This document shows, piece after piece, positions 19,283 through 29,702 of a DNA stretch of 64,000 nt. The stretch lies in the NCBI GenBank assembly GCA_022649665.1, contig JALCOL010000009.1:1-64000 (forward strand), in the 5' to 3' direction. How positions within the stretch are numbered: position 1 is the stretch's first letter; every line of letters begins with the position of its first letter. The stretch comes from Enterococcaceae bacterium (GTDB lineage: Bacteria; Bacillota; Bacilli; Lactobacillales; Enterococcaceae). The translations under genes and the position numbers were made by a program. Below the pieces are notes generated by a model. It was given only the letters and a program-made list of their open reading frames with translations, was not told the DNA's origin and did no database searches.

Positions 19283-20387
19283 AGCCTCAGTTCCGGGAAA
19301 ACTTTATATCGCCGGCGAGTATGCAGTCGTTGAACCAGGCTACCCCGCGATCCTCGTGGCAGTTGATCAGTTTATCACAGTCCGCGTCAACCGGGCTCAG
19401 CAGGTCGGAACGATCCAATCCGCGCAGTACCGCGATCTGCCGGTGCGCTGGACGCGTAAAAACGATCGGATGATCATCGATGTGCGCGATAATCCTTTCC
19501 ATTATATTTTGGCAGCGATCCGCATGACGGAAAAATTTGCCAAAGAAAAAGGACGCGAACTGGACTTCTTTGATTTGAAGGTCGAAAGCGAACTCGACAG
19601 CTCGAACGGCCGCAAATATGGTTTGGGCTCGAGCGGTGCCGTTACCGTTGCGACGGTGCAGGTGCTGGGAAAATTTTACAAGTTGGATCTTCAGCCGCTT
19701 GAAGTGTTCAAATTAGCGGCATTGGCTCATCACGAAGTCGCGAGCAACGGTTCTTGCGGTGATCTGGCTGCGAGTTGTTTCGGCGGCTGGTTGGCATTTT
19801 CGACGTTTGATGACGACTGGCTCCATCAAAAGATGGACAAGTGCACCGTGGCGGAATTGTTGAAACTCGACTGGCCGAAACTTTCGATCGAGCCGCTGGC
19901 TGTTCCGAAAGATCTGCGGCTGCTGATCGGCTGGACCGGCCAACCGGCTTCGACGACCAATTTAGTCGATCAAGTGAGCGAAGCGATCCAGACGCATCAA
20001 GAAGAATATCAGAGTTTTTTGCAAGCGAGCCGCGCTTGTGTGGATGAGATGATCCGCGGCTTCAAGGCCGATGACATCAAACGCATCCAAACGATGATCC
20101 GGCGCAATCGCGCGCTTTTGCAGCAGCTGGCAGATTTTACCGGAGTCAAGATCGAGATCAGTGATCTGACGAAGATGTGCGAGTTGGCAGAAGAATTTCA
20201 CGGGGCTGCGAAGTCTTCAGGTGCCGGCGGCGGCGATTGCGGGATCGCGATCTTAGATAAAAAGGCTGGGATCTTGCCGCTGGTCAGCGCATGGGAAAAA
20301 GCCGAGATCACGCCGCTGCCGCTCCACGTATATTTTTATCCGCAGACAAAGGAGGAAAATCGTGAACCGCAAAGACGAACATCTTGA
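19275..20387 (+). CDS. mvaK2: phosphomevalonate kinase
   Basis: This GHMP kinase converts 5-phosphomevalonate to 5-diphosphomevalonate. The 370-residue product starts MIEASVPGKLYIAGEYAVVE, has the ATP-binding GLGSSGAVTVA loop and the C-terminal SSGAGGGDCGIA motif. The ATG at 19275 overlaps the mvaD stop and follows GGGGAGAG; the longer reading frame upstream of it lies within mvaD and is not used. It overlaps fni by 26 bp. Confidence 0.95.
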   Translation: MIEASVPGKLYIAGEYAVVEPGYPAILVAVDQFITVRVNRAQQVGTIQSAQYRDLPVRWTRKNDRMIIDVRDNPFHYILAAIRMTEKFAKEKGRELDFFDLKVESELDSSNGRKYGLGSSGAVTVATVQVLGKFYKLDLQPLEVFKLAALAHHEVASNGSCGDLAASCFGGWLAFSTFDDDWLHQKMDKCTVAELLKLDWPKLSIEPLAVPKDLRLLIGWTGQPASTTNLVDQVSEAIQTHQEEYQSFLQASRACVDEMIRGFKADDIKRIQTMIRRNRALLQQLADFTGVKIEISDLTKMCELAEEFHGAAKSSGAGGGDCGIAILDKKAGILPLVSAWEKAEITPLPLHVYFYPQTKEENREPQRRTS

Positions 20388-21411
20388 TTTAGCTTATTCA
20401 CTGTTTCCGGAAACGAGCAAGAATTTTGCGGATGTGCGGATCATTCATCATTCGCTGGCGGCGGTCAATCCGGCCGCGGTCGATTTATCCTCGACATTAG
20501 CAGGGCTGCCGCTGAAATTTCCCTACTATATAAATGCAATGACCGGCGGCAGTTCGCGGACCAAAGCGGTCAATGCAGCGCTCGCGCAGATCGCTAAAGA
20601 AAACGATTTGCTGATGGCAAGCGGCTCCTGCAGTGCAGCGCTGAAAGACCCGACACTTTGGCCGACATTTTCAGTCATCAGAAAAGTCAATCCGTCCGGG
20701 ATCCTTTTGGCAAACGTCGGTGCGGAAGTCACGCCTGCCCAAGCACAAGAGGCGGTCGCGCGGCTGGAGGCGGACGGGCTCCAGATCCACCTCAATTCTG
20801 CTCAAGAGCTGATCATGCCGGAAGGCGACCGGCATTTTTATGACTGGCAGGAGAACATCAGCGAAGTCGCTGCCCGCTTGCCGGTGCCGGTCGTTGTCAA
20901 AGAAGTCGGGTTCGGCATGAGCCGCGAGACGATGCATGCGCTCAGTGCGGCCGGCGTTCGGGCGGTCGATGTCAGCGGGCGCGGCGGAACGAATTTCGCT
21001 AAAATCGAAAATGCGCGGCGCAGCGCTCGGGAGTTTGCCGATTTGGCTAACTGGGGTCAAACGACTGTGGAATCATTGCTGGAAGCTTCCGTGCTTGATT
21101 GGCGCGGGAAAACGCTCTTAGCATCAGGCGGTGTCACGAGCGCTCTGGACGTTTTCAAATGTTTAGCACTCGGTGCTGACGCGGCCGGAGTTGCCGGCTG
21201 GCTGCTGCATCAGCTGCTGGAAAACGGTCCGGAAAGAGCCTCGGCGGCATTTTTCCAGTGGCAGAACGAATTGCGGACGCTGTTTTCGCTGACCGGCTGC
21301 CGCAATATCGCTGATACGCAGCGCGTGCAGCTGATCTTGGAAGGATCGGCCTTGAACTGGTGTGCCCTGCGCGGCATCTCGGCGGCCGGTTTTGCTGAGC
21401 GCAACCGCTGA
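20362..21411 (+). CDS. fni: type 2 isopentenyl-diphosphate delta-isomerase
   Basis: This FMN- and NAD(P)H-dependent enzyme interconverts isopentenyl and dimethylallyl diphosphate. The 349-residue TIM-barrel protein has the N-terminal RKDEHLDLA segment, the MTGG motif, VKEVGFGMS, and the FMN phosphate site SGRGGTNFA. The GTG at 20362 follows AAAGGAGG and lies inside the end of mvaK2. Last gene of the operon; genes for the upper pathway (mvaE, mvaS) are not in the window. Confidence 0.96.
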   Translation: MNRKDEHLDLAYSLFPETSKNFADVRIIHHSLAAVNPAAVDLSSTLAGLPLKFPYYINAMTGGSSRTKAVNAALAQIAKENDLLMASGSCSAALKDPTLWPTFSVIRKVNPSGILLANVGAEVTPAQAQEAVARLEADGLQIHLNSAQELIMPEGDRHFYDWQENISEVAARLPVPVVVKEVGFGMSRETMHALSAAGVRAVDVSGRGGTNFAKIENARRSAREFADLANWGQTTVESLLEASVLDWRGKTLLASGGVTSALDVFKCLALGADAAGVAGWLLHQLLENGPERASAAFFQWQNELRTLFSLTGCRNIADTQRVQLILEGSALNWCALRGISAAGFAERNR

Positions 21412-21709
21412 ACAAAGAATGATGTTTCTTGTGTGAACGGGCCCTGAAAGCTGCTTTTGCTGAACCAAGTCGATGCAAAACGCTTTTATCGCGGCCTTTT
21501 TTGCTTTATTTTGAAATAATTCTTGCATCAGCTGCCGATTTCTTGTACAATTACAAAGGTGCCGTTTTCTGGGCACCCGGTATTTTTTAAAATGCTGCGG
21601 CGTAGAAACGAGAGGTTGCGACACGCCAGGCCGCTTTGCCACGGAGGCGTGACGGAAAATTTTCGTGGAGCTATGTCTACTTTCTAAAATAGGCGAAGGA
21701 GGGAATAAG
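21412..21709. other. intergenic region and leader of the S10 operon
   Basis: This roughly 300-bp stretch holds no gene. The first half after fni is T-rich around 21500 with weak self-complementarity and no clean terminator. The promoter lies at 21523-21551. The leader of about 150 nt then carries GGTGCC/GGCACC with an 8-nt loop (about 21559-21578) followed by CGGTATTTTTTA, and ACACGCC/GGCGTGA with a roughly 15-nt loop (about 21622-21652), which ends close to the rpsJ ribosome binding site. Confidence 0.6.
21523..21551 (+). promoter_or_regulatory. S10 operon promoter
   Basis: TTGCAT (21523-21528) and TACAAT (21546-21551) are spaced by 17 bp. It is the only clear promoter before the run of genes that starts with rpsJ. 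Confidence 0.75.
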
Positions 21710-22018
21710 ATGGCAAAACAAAAAATTCGTATTCGATTAAAGGCGTATGAACATCGTGTTTTAGATCAATCAGCGGAAAAAATCGTTGAAACAGCAAAGA
21801 GAACTGGTGCCGGCGTATCCGGGCCGATCCCATTGCCGACGGAACGGACTTTGTATACTGTGATCCGTGCAACCCACAAATACAAAGATTCTCGCGAACA
21901 ATTCGAAATGCGCACACACAAGCGCTTGATCGATATCGTTAATCCAACACCGAAGACTGTCGACGCTTTGATGAAGCTTGACTTGCCAAGCGGTGTAAAC
22001 ATCGAAATCAAACTATAA
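21710..22018 (+). CDS. rpsJ: 30S ribosomal protein S10
   Basis: S10 belongs to the 30S head and, as NusE, to transcription antitermination complexes. The 102-residue product starts [20 protein letters not shown]. The ATG at 21710 follows GAAGGAGGG; an in-frame codon at 21665 would add an unlikely N-terminal extension. First gene of the S10-spc-alpha run. Confidence 0.98.
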   Translation: MAKQKIRIRLKAYEHRVLDQSAEKIVETAKRTGAGVSGPIPLPTERTLYTVIRATHKYKDSREQFEMRTHKRLIDIVNPTPKTVDALMKLDLPSGVNIEIKL

Positions 22019-22037
22019 TTAAATTGGAGGTGTACTC

Positions 22038-22670
22038 ATGACCAAAGGAATCTTAGGGAAAAAGGTAGGAATGACGCAATTCTTTACAGAATCTGGCGAA
22101 TTGATCCCAGTGACTGTTATCGAAGCGACTCCGAACGTTGTTTTGCAAGTCAAAACAAAAGAAACGGACGGCTACGAAGCAATTCAATTGGGTTACCAAG
22201 ATCTGCGCGAAGTATTGTCGAACAAACCTGCTAAAGGTCATGCTGCAAAAGCAAAAACGACTCCTAAGCGCTTCATTAAAGAATTCAAGAATGTTGAGCT
22301 GGGAGATTACGAAGTAGGAAAAGAAGTCACAGTTGAAGTCTTCCAAGAAGGCGACATTGTTGATGTTACGGGTACAACGAAAGGTAAAGGATTCCAAGGA
22401 GCAATCAAACGCTACGGCCAAAGCCGCGGACCGATGGCTCACGGTTCCCGTTATCATCGTCGTCCTGGGTCAATGGGTCCAGTCGCACCTAACCGGGTAT
22501 TCAAAAATAAACATTTGGCAGGCCGGATGGGCGGAGAACGTGTTACGATGCAAAACTTGCAGATCGTGAAAGTATTCGCCGACAAAAACGTCATCCTGAT
22601 CAAAGGAAACGTTCCGGGAGCTAAGAAATCATTGATTCAAATCAAAAGCGCCGTCAAGGCAGCGAAATAA
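22038..22670 (+). CDS. rplC: 50S ribosomal protein L3
   Basis: L3 is an early assembly protein with a loop reaching the peptidyl-transferase centre. The 210-residue product starts [16 protein letters not shown] and contains the conserved [12 protein letters not shown] loop. TTGGAGGTG precedes the ATG. It sits 19 bp after rpsJ. Confidence 0.98.
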   Translation: MTKGILGKKVGMTQFFTESGELIPVTVIEATPNVVLQVKTKETDGYEAIQLGYQDLREVLSNKPAKGHAAKAKTTPKRFIKEFKNVELGDYEVGKEVTVEVFQEGDIVDVTGTTKGKGFQGAIKRYGQSRGPMAHGSRYHRRPGSMGPVAPNRVFKNKHLAGRMGGERVTMQNLQIVKVFADKNVILIKGNVPGAKKSLIQIKSAVKAAK

Positions 22671-22692
22671 TTCAGGAAGGAGGAACTAAGGA

Positions 22693-23316
22693 ATGCCAAA
22701 ATTAGCACTTTATAAACAAGATGGTACACAAAACGGCGAAATCACATTAGCTGATGCCGTTTTTGGAATCGAACCGAATGAAAACGTCGTTTACGATGCG
22801 ATCATTATGCAACGCGCTTCTTTGCGTCAAGGAACCCATGCAGTGAAAAACCGCAGTGCGGTCTCCGGTGGAGGACGCAAACCATGGCGTCAAAAAGGAA
22901 CTGGGCGTGCTCGTCAAGGATCAATCCGCTCTCCGCAATGGCGCGGCGGTGGAATCGTCTTTGGACCGACTCCTCGTTCTTACAGCTATAAACTTCCTAA
23001 AAAAGTTCGCCGCTTGGCAATCAAATCTGTTTTATCAGCAAAAGTTGCTGAAGACAAACTTGTCGCGGTCGAAGGCTTATCTTTTGATGCACCAAAAACA
23101 AAAGAATTCCAAAATGTTCTGGATAAATTGTCTGTTGACACGAAAGTTTTAGTTGTTATCGAAGGCGGCAATGATTTTGCAGCCCTTTCAGCCCGCAACA
23201 TTCCAAACGTAACGGTCGTTGAATCCGACGATGTTACAGTCTTGGATGTCGTGCATGCTGACAAACTTTTGATCACTCAAACTGCGCTCAACCAACTAGA
23301 GGAGGTATTGGCATAA
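22693..23316 (+). CDS. rplD: 50S ribosomal protein L4
   Basis: L4 lines the exit tunnel; in enterobacteria it also represses its own S10 operon. The 207-residue product carries the tunnel-loop segment [28 protein letters not shown] lies upstream. Its stop overlaps the rplW start by one base, so the two are probably translationally coupled. Confidence 0.97.
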   Translation: MPKLALYKQDGTQNGEITLADAVFGIEPNENVVYDAIIMQRASLRQGTHAVKNRSAVSGGGRKPWRQKGTGRARQGSIRSPQWRGGGIVFGPTPRSYSYKLPKKVRRLAIKSVLSAKVAEDKLVAVEGLSFDAPKTKEFQNVLDKLSVDTKVLVVIEGGNDFAALSARNIPNVTVVESDDVTVLDVVHADKLLITQTALNQLEEVLA

Positions 23317-23612
23317 TGCAATACGCTGACGTTATCAAACGCCCAATCATTACCGAAGCCTCTATGCTTGCGATGGATGAGAAAAAATACACTTTCGAAG
23401 TGGATACTCGTGCGAACAAGATTTTAGTGAAGCAAGCCGTGGAAGCAGCATTCGGCGTGAAAGTCAAACAAGTTAACATCATGAACGTAAAACCAAAATT
23501 CAAACGCATGGGCAAACATGCCGGCTATACGAGAAAGCGCCGCAAAGCAATCGTGACGCTTACTGAAGATTCAAAAGAAATCACTATTTTCCAAGAAACC
23601 GAAGATAAATAA
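23316..23612 (+). CDS. rplW: 50S ribosomal protein L23
   Basis: L23 sits at the tunnel exit and docks trigger factor and SRP. The 98-residue product has the typical [12 protein letters not shown] start region and the [20 protein letters not shown] segment. GAGGTATTGGC within the end of rplD supplies the ribosome binding site. Confidence 0.97.
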   Translation: MQYADVIKRPIITEASMLAMDEKKYTFEVDTRANKILVKQAVEAAFGVKVKQVNIMNVKPKFKRMGKHAGYTRKRRKAIVTLTEDSKEITIFQETEDK

Positions 23613-23652
23613 ACGTTTCGTTCGGAAGATAAATCAATAGGAGGGAAAACAC

Positions 23653-24486
23653 GTGGCGATTAAAAAGTACAAACCGACTTCCAACGGGCGTCGTAACATG
23701 ACCAGCCTTGATTTCGCTGAAATCACGACTGATACACCAGAAAAAACGTTACTGGCTCCCCTGAAGAAAAGAGCCGGCCGCAACAACAATGGCCGCATCA
23801 CCGTTCGCCATCAAGGCGGCGGACACAAACGCCAATACCGTTTGATCGATTTCAAACGGAATAAAGACAACATCACAGCAGTCGTGAAAACGATCGAATA
23901 CGATCCAAACCGTTCTGCTAATATCGCGCTGCTCCACTATACTGATGGAACAAAAGCGTATATCTTGGCTCCCAAAGGCTTGCAAGTCGGAATGATCCTG
24001 GTTTCCGGACCAGATGCTGATATCAAAGTCGGCAATGCATTGCCGCTTGACAAGATCCCAGTCGGGACCGTCGTTCATAACATCGAAATGAAACCAGGCA
24101 AAGGCGGACAATTGATCCGTTCTGCTGGTACCAGCGCACAAGTTCTCGGTAAAGAAGGCAAATATGTCTTGATCCGCTTGAACTCAGGCGAAGTACGGAT
24201 GATCTTGGCAACATGCCGGGCAACGATCGGGGCTGTCGGCAACGAACAGCATGAACTGGTCAATGTCGGTAAAGCCGGCCGGACTCGCTGGATGGGCAAA
24301 CGTCCGACAGTACGTGGTAGCGCGATGAACCCGAACGATCACCCGCATGGTGGTGGTGAAGGGAAAGCTCCGATCGGTCGCGACGCTCCCGTTTCACCTT
24401 GGGGTCAAGTTGCAATTGGTCTTAAGACCCGCAACAAGCGCAACAAGTCTGAAAAACTGATCATTCGTCATCGTAAAACGAAATAA
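23653..24486 (+). CDS. rplB: 50S ribosomal protein L2
   Basis: L2 is needed for subunit joining and peptidyl-transferase activity. The 277-residue product ([18 protein letters not shown] start) has the conserved [20 protein letters not shown] segment with the key His residue. The GTG start at 23653 follows AGGAGGG. Confidence 0.98.
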   Translation: MAIKKYKPTSNGRRNMTSLDFAEITTDTPEKTLLAPLKKRAGRNNNGRITVRHQGGGHKRQYRLIDFKRNKDNITAVVKTIEYDPNRSANIALLHYTDGTKAYILAPKGLQVGMILVSGPDADIKVGNALPLDKIPVGTVVHNIEMKPGKGGQLIRSAGTSAQVLGKEGKYVLIRLNSGEVRMILATCRATIGAVGNEQHELVNVGKAGRTRWMGKRPTVRGSAMNPNDHPHGGGEGKAPIGRDAPVSPWGQVAIGLKTRNKRNKSEKLIIRHRKTK

Positions 24487-24530
24487 TTCTCCGCTGAAAA
24501 GTCAGCGTTAATTTTGAGAGGAGGTTCACC

Positions 24531-24812
24531 ATGGCTCGTAGTTTGAAAAAAGGACCATTTGCCGATGAGCATTTAATGAAAAAGGTTGATGCCCAAAAGG
24601 ATCAACAAAAGAAAAAAGTGATCAAAACTTGGTCTCGCCGCTCGACGATTTTCCCAAGTTTTGTTGGCTATACCATCGCTGTGTATGACGGACGGAAACA
24701 TGTCCCTGTTTATATCCAAGAAGATATGGTAGGGCACAAGTTGGGCGAATTCGCACCGACAAGAACATTCCGTGGCCACTCCGGCTCCGATAAGAAAACC
24801 GCAGCACGATAA
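24531..24812 (+). CDS. rpsS: 30S ribosomal protein S19
   Basis: S19 forms part of the 30S head with S13. The 93-residue product starts [19 protein letters not shown] and ends with the [17 protein letters not shown] tail typical of the family. GAGAGGAGG precedes the ATG. Confidence 0.98.
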   Translation: MARSLKKGPFADEHLMKKVDAQKDQQKKKVIKTWSRRSTIFPSFVGYTIAVYDGRKHVPVYIQEDMVGHKLGEFAPTRTFRGHSGSDKKTAAR

Positions 24813-24831
24813 AAGATAGGAGGAAGTTAAA

Positions 24832-25179
24832 ATGGCAGAACAAATTACTTCAGCTAAAGCCACTGTAAAAACAGTGCGCACTTCTCCTCGCAAATCCCGC
24901 ATCGTGATGGATCTGATTCGAGGCAAGAGTGTCAGCGAAGCTATTTCAATTTTGAAATTCACACCAAACAAGTCAGCTGGGATCATCGAGAAAGTTTTGA
25001 TGTCTGCAGTTGCCAACGCAGAAAATAATTTCGACTTGGATGTTGAAAATCTGGTCGTATCTGAAGCCTATGTCAACGAAGGACCAACTTTAAAACGGTT
25101 CCGTCCGCGTGCCAAAGGTTCCGCATCGCCGATCAATAAACGGACAAGTCACATTACAGTTATCGTTACTGAAAAATAA
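24832..25179 (+). CDS. rplV: 50S ribosomal protein L22
   Basis: L22 lines the exit tunnel; its beta-hairpin ([20 protein letters not shown]) is the site of known macrolide-resistance changes and looks unaltered. The 115-residue length is normal. ATAGGAGGA precedes the ATG. Confidence 0.98.
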   Translation: MAEQITSAKATVKTVRTSPRKSRIVMDLIRGKSVSEAISILKFTPNKSAGIIEKVLMSAVANAENNFDLDVENLVVSEAYVNEGPTLKRFRPRAKGSASPINKRTSHITVIVTEK

Positions 25180-25193
25180 GGAGGGGTCAATCA

Positions 25194-25850
25194 GTGGGTC
25201 AAAAAGTAAATCCAATCGGACTGCGCGTCGGCATCATTCGCGACTGGGACGCAAAATGGTATGCTGAAAAAGAATATGCCGATTATTTGCACGAAGATTT
25301 ACGTATCCGCAAGTTCATTGCTGAACACCTAGCTGATGCCGCTGTTTCTACTGTAGAAATCGAACGCGCTGCTAAGCGTGTCAATATTTCAATCCATACA
25401 GCGAAACCTGGTATGGTCATCGGTAAAGGCGGTTCAGAAGTTGAAAACTTGCGCAAAGAATTGAACAGTTTAACAGGGAAACGCGTACACATCAACATCG
25501 TTGAAATCAAAAAACCTGATTTGGACGCAAAACTCGTTGGTGCCGGAATCGCACGTCAATTAGAAAATCGTGTGGCTTTCCGCCGTGCCCAAAAACAAGC
25601 GATCCAACGTACGATGCGCTCTGGCGCTCAAGGGATCAAAACACTGGTTTCCGGTCGATTGAATGGTGCGGATATTGCCAGAAGCGAAGGATATTCAGAA
25701 GGAACGGTTCCACTGCATACTTTGCGGGCTGATATCGATTATGCCTGGGAAGAAGCATTGACCACTTACGGCAAATTGGGAGTGAAAATCTGGATTTACC
25801 GTGGCGAGATCCTTCCTGAAAAAAAGAATACAGCGAAAGGAGGGAAATAA
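25194..25850 (+). CDS. rpsC: 30S ribosomal protein S3
   Basis: S3 lines the mRNA entry channel. The 218-residue product starts [19 protein letters not shown] and carries the KH-domain motif [12 protein letters not shown]. The GTG at 25194 follows AAGGAGGGG. It lies 14 bp after rplV and 3 bp before rplP. Confidence 0.98.
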   Translation: MGQKVNPIGLRVGIIRDWDAKWYAEKEYADYLHEDLRIRKFIAEHLADAAVSTVEIERAAKRVNISIHTAKPGMVIGKGGSEVENLRKELNSLTGKRVHINIVEIKKPDLDAKLVGAGIARQLENRVAFRRAQKQAIQRTMRSGAQGIKTLVSGRLNGADIARSEGYSEGTVPLHTLRADIDYAWEEALTTYGKLGVKIWIYRGEILPEKKNTAKGGK

Positions 25851-25853
25851 AAC

Positions 25854-26288
25854 ATGTTAGTACCTAAACGTGTGAAACACCGTCGTGAGTTCCGCGGAAA
25901 GATGCGCGGAGAAGCAAAAGGCGGCAAAGAAGTAACATTTGGAGAATACGGTTTGCAAGCGTTGGATTCCCATTGGATCACCAACCGTCAAATTGAAGCT
26001 TCTCGTATTGCGATGACTCGTTATATGAAACGTGGCGGGAAAGTATGGATCAAAATTTTCCCTCATAAATCATACACAGCTAAAGCGATCGGTGTCCGGA
26101 TGGGTTCCGGGAAAGGTGCTCCCGAAGGTTGGGTATCACCAGTGAAGCGCGGCAAGATCTTGTTTGAGATCGCCGGCGTTCCCGAAGAAGTAGCGCGCGA
26201 AGCTTTGCGTCTTGCTTCTAACAAACTTCCAATCAGAACTAAGATCGTGAAACGTGAAGAAATGGGTGGTGAATCGAATGAAGGTTAA
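25854..26288 (+). CDS. rplP: 50S ribosomal protein L16
   Basis: L16 organises the A-site tRNA pocket of the 50S subunit. The 144-residue product ([19 protein letters not shown] start) contains the conserved [13 protein letters not shown] loop. AAAGGAGGG in the end of rpsC supplies the binding site. It overlaps rpmC by 11 bp. Confidence 0.98.
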   Translation: MLVPKRVKHRREFRGKMRGEAKGGKEVTFGEYGLQALDSHWITNRQIEASRIAMTRYMKRGGKVWIKIFPHKSYTAKAIGVRMGSGKGAPEGWVSPVKRGKILFEIAGVPEEVAREALRLASNKLPIRTKIVKREEMGGESNEG

Positions 26289-26469
26289 AGAAATCAGAGA
26301 GTTATCCACTGCCGAACTTTTACAGAAAGAAAAGGATTTCAAAGAAGAACTTTTCAATCTTCGTTTCCAATTAGCGACTGGTCAATTGGAAAATACCGCA
26401 CGGATCAAAGAAGTGCGCCAATCGATTGCCCGCATCAAAACTGTTTTGCGGGAAAATGACGGAAAATAG
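26278..26469 (+). CDS. rpmC: 50S ribosomal protein L29
   Basis: L29 is a small two-helix protein next to L23 at the tunnel exit. The product is 63 residues ([19 protein letters not shown] start), normal for the family. The ATG at 26278 lies inside the end of rplP; an in-frame codon at 26254 is rejected because it extends the product beyond the family start. Confidence 0.96.
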   Translation: MKVKEIRELSTAELLQKEKDFKEELFNLRFQLATGQLENTARIKEVRQSIARIKTVLRENDGK

Positions 26470-26490
26470 CGGAAGGAGGCCATGAAACGT

Positions 26491-26757
26491 ATGACTGAAG
26501 AAAGAAATCAACGCAAAGTTTACCAAGGACGCGTCGTTTCCGATAAAATGGATAAAACGATCGTCGTGGTCGTTGAAACCAGAAAAACACATAAGACATA
26601 TGGTAAACGGGTCAAATATTCAAAGAAATATGTTGCGCACGATGAAAATAATGTTGCCAAAATTGGCGATATCGTGACGATTATGGAAACTCGTCCAATG
26701 TCTAAAACAAAACGCTTCCGTCTTTTGGAAGTTGTAGAAGAAGCCGTAATCATTTAA
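26491..26757 (+). CDS. rpsQ: 30S ribosomal protein S17
   Basis: S17 is a primary 16S-binding protein. The 88-residue product starts [20 protein letters not shown] and ends VEEAVII as in other Lactobacillales. Two in-frame ATGs exist; the one at 26482 is only 2 nt from AAGGAGG (26473-26479), so 26491 with 11-nt spacing is preferred. Confidence 0.96.
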   Translation: MTEERNQRKVYQGRVVSDKMDKTIVVVVETRKTHKTYGKRVKYSKKYVAHDENNVAKIGDIVTIMETRPMSKTKRFRLLEVVEEAVII

Positions 26758-26816
26758 TTGAAAACGTGTTTCCGATAGCGATCGAGTTTTATTAGTCCGA
26801 AAGGAGGATACACAAA

Positions 26817-27185
26817 GTGATCCAAACTGAAAGCCGATTAAAAGTTGCTGACAACTCCGGCGCTCGCGAAATCTTGACGATCAAAGTTCTTGGAGGCTCC
26901 GGCCGCAAAACTGCGAATATCGGAGATGTGATCGTTGCGACGGTCAAACAAGCAACGCCAGGTGGAGTTGTTAAAAAAGGCGACGTTGTCAAAGCTGTCA
27001 TCGTTCGTACTAAAACAGGTGCGCGCCGTACTGATGGCTCATATATCAAATTTGACGAAAATGCTGCAGTCATCATCCGTGACGACAAGAGTCCGCGCGG
27101 CACTCGAATTTTTGGACCAGTAGCCCGTGAATTGCGGGACAATAACTTCATGAAGATCATTTCTCTTGCTCCAGAAGTTCTATAA
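26817..27185 (+). CDS. rplN: 50S ribosomal protein L14
   Basis: L14 contacts 16S rRNA in a bridge between subunits and is the docking site of the RsfS silencing factor. The 122-residue product ([20 protein letters not shown] start) is standard. The GTG at 26817 follows AAAGGAGG. Confidence 0.98.
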   Translation: MIQTESRLKVADNSGAREILTIKVLGGSGRKTANIGDVIVATVKQATPGGVVKKGDVVKAVIVRTKTGARRTDGSYIKFDENAAVIIRDDKSPRGTRIFGPVARELRDNNFMKIISLAPEVL

Positions 27186-27217
27186 TCCAATGAAACGAGA
27201 AGGAGGTGTACCAGCGC

Positions 27218-27529
27218 ATGTTTGTAAAAAAAGGCGATAAAGTAAAAGTTATCTCTGGCAAAGACAAAAATAAAGAAGGCGTTGTTTTGGCAGTATTCCC
27301 GAAAGAAGATCGGGTACTTGTTGAAGGCGTCAATATGGTGAAAAAACACCAAAAACCGACAAATGCTGCTCCGCAAGGCGGGATCATCGAAAAAGAAGCG
27401 CCGATCCATGCTTCCAACGTTATGGTCATCGATCCTGAAACCGGTGAAGCTTCAAAAATCGGCCACAAAATCGTCGATGGCAAAAAAGTCCGTTTTGCAA
27501 AGAAAAGCGGCAATGTTCTCGATAAATAA
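27218..27529 (+). CDS. rplX: 50S ribosomal protein L24
   Basis: L24 is an assembly-initiating KOW-domain protein. The 103-residue product starts [20 protein letters not shown], the KOW motif itself. The ATG at 27218 follows GAAGGAGGTG at about 27199-27208; an in-frame codon at 27206 lies within that site. Confidence 0.97.
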   Translation: MFVKKGDKVKVISGKDKNKEGVVLAVFPKEDRVLVEGVNMVKKHQKPTNAAPQGGIIEKEAPIHASNVMVIDPETGEASKIGHKIVDGKKVRFAKKSGNVLDK

Positions 27530-27554
27530 TAATGGAGAAGGGAGGGCTTCTTGA

Positions 27555-28094
27555 ATGAACCGTCTAAAAGAAAAGTATGTTAAAGAAATCGTTCCATCAA
27601 TGATGGAAAAATTTGATTACACTTCTGTCATGCAAGTGCCAAAAGTTGAAAAGATCGTAATCAACATGGGTGTCGGCGATGCCGTATCGAATGCTAAAAA
27701 CCTCGACAAAGCTGTGGAAGAACTGGCTTTGATCTCTGGGCAGCATCCGATCATCACTAAAGCTAAGAAATCGATCGCAGGTTTCCGTTTGCGTGAAGGA
27801 ATGCCGATCGGCGCGAAAGTTACTTTGCGCGGAGTCCGCATGTATGAATTTTTAGATAAATTAGTCAATGTTTCTCTGCCGCGTGTCCGCGATTTTCATG
27901 GTATCAGCAAAAAAGCGTTCGACGGCCGCGGAAACTACACTCTGGGGATCAAAGAACAGTTGATCTTCCCGGAAATCGACTATGATAATGTAGATAAAGT
28001 TCGCGGGATGGATATCGTTGTTGTAACAACTGCCCCGACGGATGAAGAATCGCGCGAGCTCTTGAAACAGCTTGGCATGCCTTTCCAAAAATAA
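27555..28094 (+). CDS. rplE: 50S ribosomal protein L5
   Basis: L5 binds 5S rRNA and the P-site tRNA elbow. The 179-residue product ([20 protein letters not shown] start) has the family's [16 protein letters not shown] segment and the C-terminal [26 protein letters not shown] lies upstream. Confidence 0.98.
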   Translation: MNRLKEKYVKEIVPSMMEKFDYTSVMQVPKVEKIVINMGVGDAVSNAKNLDKAVEELALISGQHPIITKAKKSIAGFRLREGMPIGAKVTLRGVRMYEFLDKLVNVSLPRVRDFHGISKKAFDGRGNYTLGIKEQLIFPEIDYDNVDKVRGMDIVVVTTAPTDEESRELLKQLGMPFQK

Positions 28095-28110
28095 GAAGGA
28101 GGCGAATGAA

Positions 28111-28296
28111 TTGGCTAAAAAATCAATGATCGCTAAAAATAAACGTCCAGCTAAATTTTCGACACAAGAATATACACGCTGCGAACGCTGCGGCCGACCG
28201 CATTCTGTATACCGCAAATTCCGACTTTGCCGTATCTGCTTCCGTGAACTTGCCTATAAAGGACAAATTCCGGGCGTGAAAAAAGCCAGCTGGTAA
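28111..28296 (+). CDS. rpsZ: 30S ribosomal protein S14 type Z (zinc-binding)
   Basis: This is the short, zinc-binding form of S14 (61 residues) with the four-Cys ribbon C-x2-C...C-x2-C (CERCGRPH and CRICF). The start is TTG at 28111, 8 nt after AAGGAGG (28096-28102), giving [13 protein letters not shown]; a longer reading frame upstream overlaps rplE and is not used. Many relatives also carry a zinc-free paralogue elsewhere, which is not in this window. Confidence 0.96.
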   Translation: MAKKSMIAKNKRPAKFSTQEYTRCERCGRPHSVYRKFRLCRICFRELAYKGQIPGVKKASW

Positions 28297-28330
28297 TTGA
28301 TAAAACCACAAAAAGGAGGTAAATCGCTCA

Positions 28331-28729
28331 ATGGTCATGACAGATCCTATCGCAGACTTTCTAACTCGGATTCGTAATGCCAATATGGTCAAACACGAAT
28401 CATTAGAAGTTCCTGCTTCGCAAATGAAACGCGATATCGCCGAAATCCTGAAACGGGAAGGCTTTGTTCGCGATGTTGAATATATCGAAGATGGCAAACA
28501 AGGCATCATGCGCGTATTTTTGAAATACGGCAAGGATGAAGAACGCGTCATCACAAACTTGAAACGGATTTCCAAACCCGGCTTGCGCGTTTATGTAAAA
28601 GCCAACGAAGTACCAAAAGTATTGAACGGATTGGGAATCGCAATCATTTCAACTTCTTACGGGGTAATGACTGATAAAGAAGCCCGTGAAAAAAATACTG
28701 GCGGCGAAGTTCTCGCCTACGTTTGGTAA
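28331..28729 (+). CDS. rpsH: 30S ribosomal protein S8
   Basis: S8 is a primary 16S binder and, in E. coli, the repressor of the spc operon. The 132-residue product starts [19 protein letters not shown] and ends with the GGEVLAYVW tail typical of the family. AAAGGAGGT precedes the ATG. Confidence 0.98.
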   Translation: MVMTDPIADFLTRIRNANMVKHESLEVPASQMKRDIAEILKREGFVRDVEYIEDGKQGIMRVFLKYGKDEERVITNLKRISKPGLRVYVKANEVPKVLNGLGIAIISTSYGVMTDKEAREKNTGGEVLAYVW

Positions 28730-28757
28730 AGATGAATAGCTAAGGAGGTGTCACAAA

Positions 28758-29294
28758 GTGAGTCGTATTGGTAATAAAGCCGTAGAAATTCCAGCCGGCG
28801 TCTCTATCGCACAAGATGGAAACACCGTTACTGTCAAAGGACCGCAAGGTGAATTGACTCGGACTTTCTCTTCCGACATCAAATTGACAGTCGACGGAAA
28901 CGTGGCGACACTCGCCCGTCCGGATGACACAAAAGAAATGAAAATGATCCATGGGACGACCCGTGCACTTTTGGATAACATGGTTATCGGCGTATCCAAA
29001 GGGTTCCAAAAATCCCTCGAATTGATCGGGGTCGGGTATCGTGCTCAATTAAAAGGAAATAAATTGGTCTTGAACGTTGGATACTCTCATCCTGTCGAAT
29101 TCACTGCGCCTGAAGGAGTTTCTTTTGAAGTTCCTGCAAATACGCAAGTGATCGTTAAAGGAGCCAGCAAAGAAGCCGTTGGCGAAATTGCTGCTGATAT
29201 CCGCGAAGTCCGTCCGCCAGAACCTTACAAAGGCAAAGGGATCCGCTATACAGGCGAATACGTACGCCGCAAGGAAGGTAAGACTGGTAAATAA
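28758..29294 (+). CDS. rplF: 50S ribosomal protein L6
   Basis: L6 lies near the factor-binding site of the 50S subunit. The 178-residue product ([17 protein letters not shown] start) contains the C-terminal [18 protein letters not shown] signature. The GTG at 28758 follows TAAGGAGGTG. Confidence 0.98.
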   Translation: MSRIGNKAVEIPAGVSIAQDGNTVTVKGPQGELTRTFSSDIKLTVDGNVATLARPDDTKEMKMIHGTTRALLDNMVIGVSKGFQKSLELIGVGYRAQLKGNKLVLNVGYSHPVEFTAPEGVSFEVPANTQVIVKGASKEAVGEIAADIREVRPPEPYKGKGIRYTGEYVRRKEGKTGK

Positions 29295-29325
29295 CAAGTA
29301 GTAAAAAAATAAAGAGGTGACAATT

Positions 29326-29682
29326 GTGATTACAAAACCAGACAAGAACAAGACACGCCAAAAGCGCCATCAACGTGTCCGCAATAAAATTTCTGGGACT
29401 GCTGAGTGCCCACGCTTGAACATTTTCCGTTCGAATAAAAACATCTACGCGCAAGTAATTGATGACGTAGCGGGTGTGACGCTAGCATGTGCCTCTGCCT
29501 TGGACAAAGAAGTTTCAGGTGGAACAAAAACTGAACAAGCACAAGCTGTCGGCAAATTGATTGCTGATCGTGCAAAAGCCAAAGGAATCGAAGCAGTTGT
29601 GTTCGATCGCGGCGGATATCTTTATCATGGCCGTGTGGCTGCTTTAGCAGACGCTGCTCGTGAAAATGGATTGAAATTTTAA
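29326..29682 (+). CDS. rplR: 50S ribosomal protein L18
   Basis: L18 delivers 5S rRNA to the 50S subunit with L5. The 118-residue product starts [19 protein letters not shown] and ends [10 protein letters not shown]. Two in-frame GTGs exist; the first, at 29317, is part of the AAAGAGGTG binding site, so 29326 is taken as the start. Confidence 0.95.
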   Translation: MITKPDKNKTRQKRHQRVRNKISGTAECPRLNIFRSNKNIYAQVIDDVAGVTLACASALDKEVSGGTKTEQAQAVGKLIADRAKAKGIEAVVFDRGGYLYHGRVAALADAARENGLKF

Positions 29683-29702
29683 GAAAAGGAGGAACACCAT
29701 TC

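Noticed and set aside
21600-21670. Possible tRNA-like or riboswitch element in the S10 leader
   Set aside because: The stems do not form a cloverleaf and match no riboswitch class I know; it is kept as a leader with hairpins.
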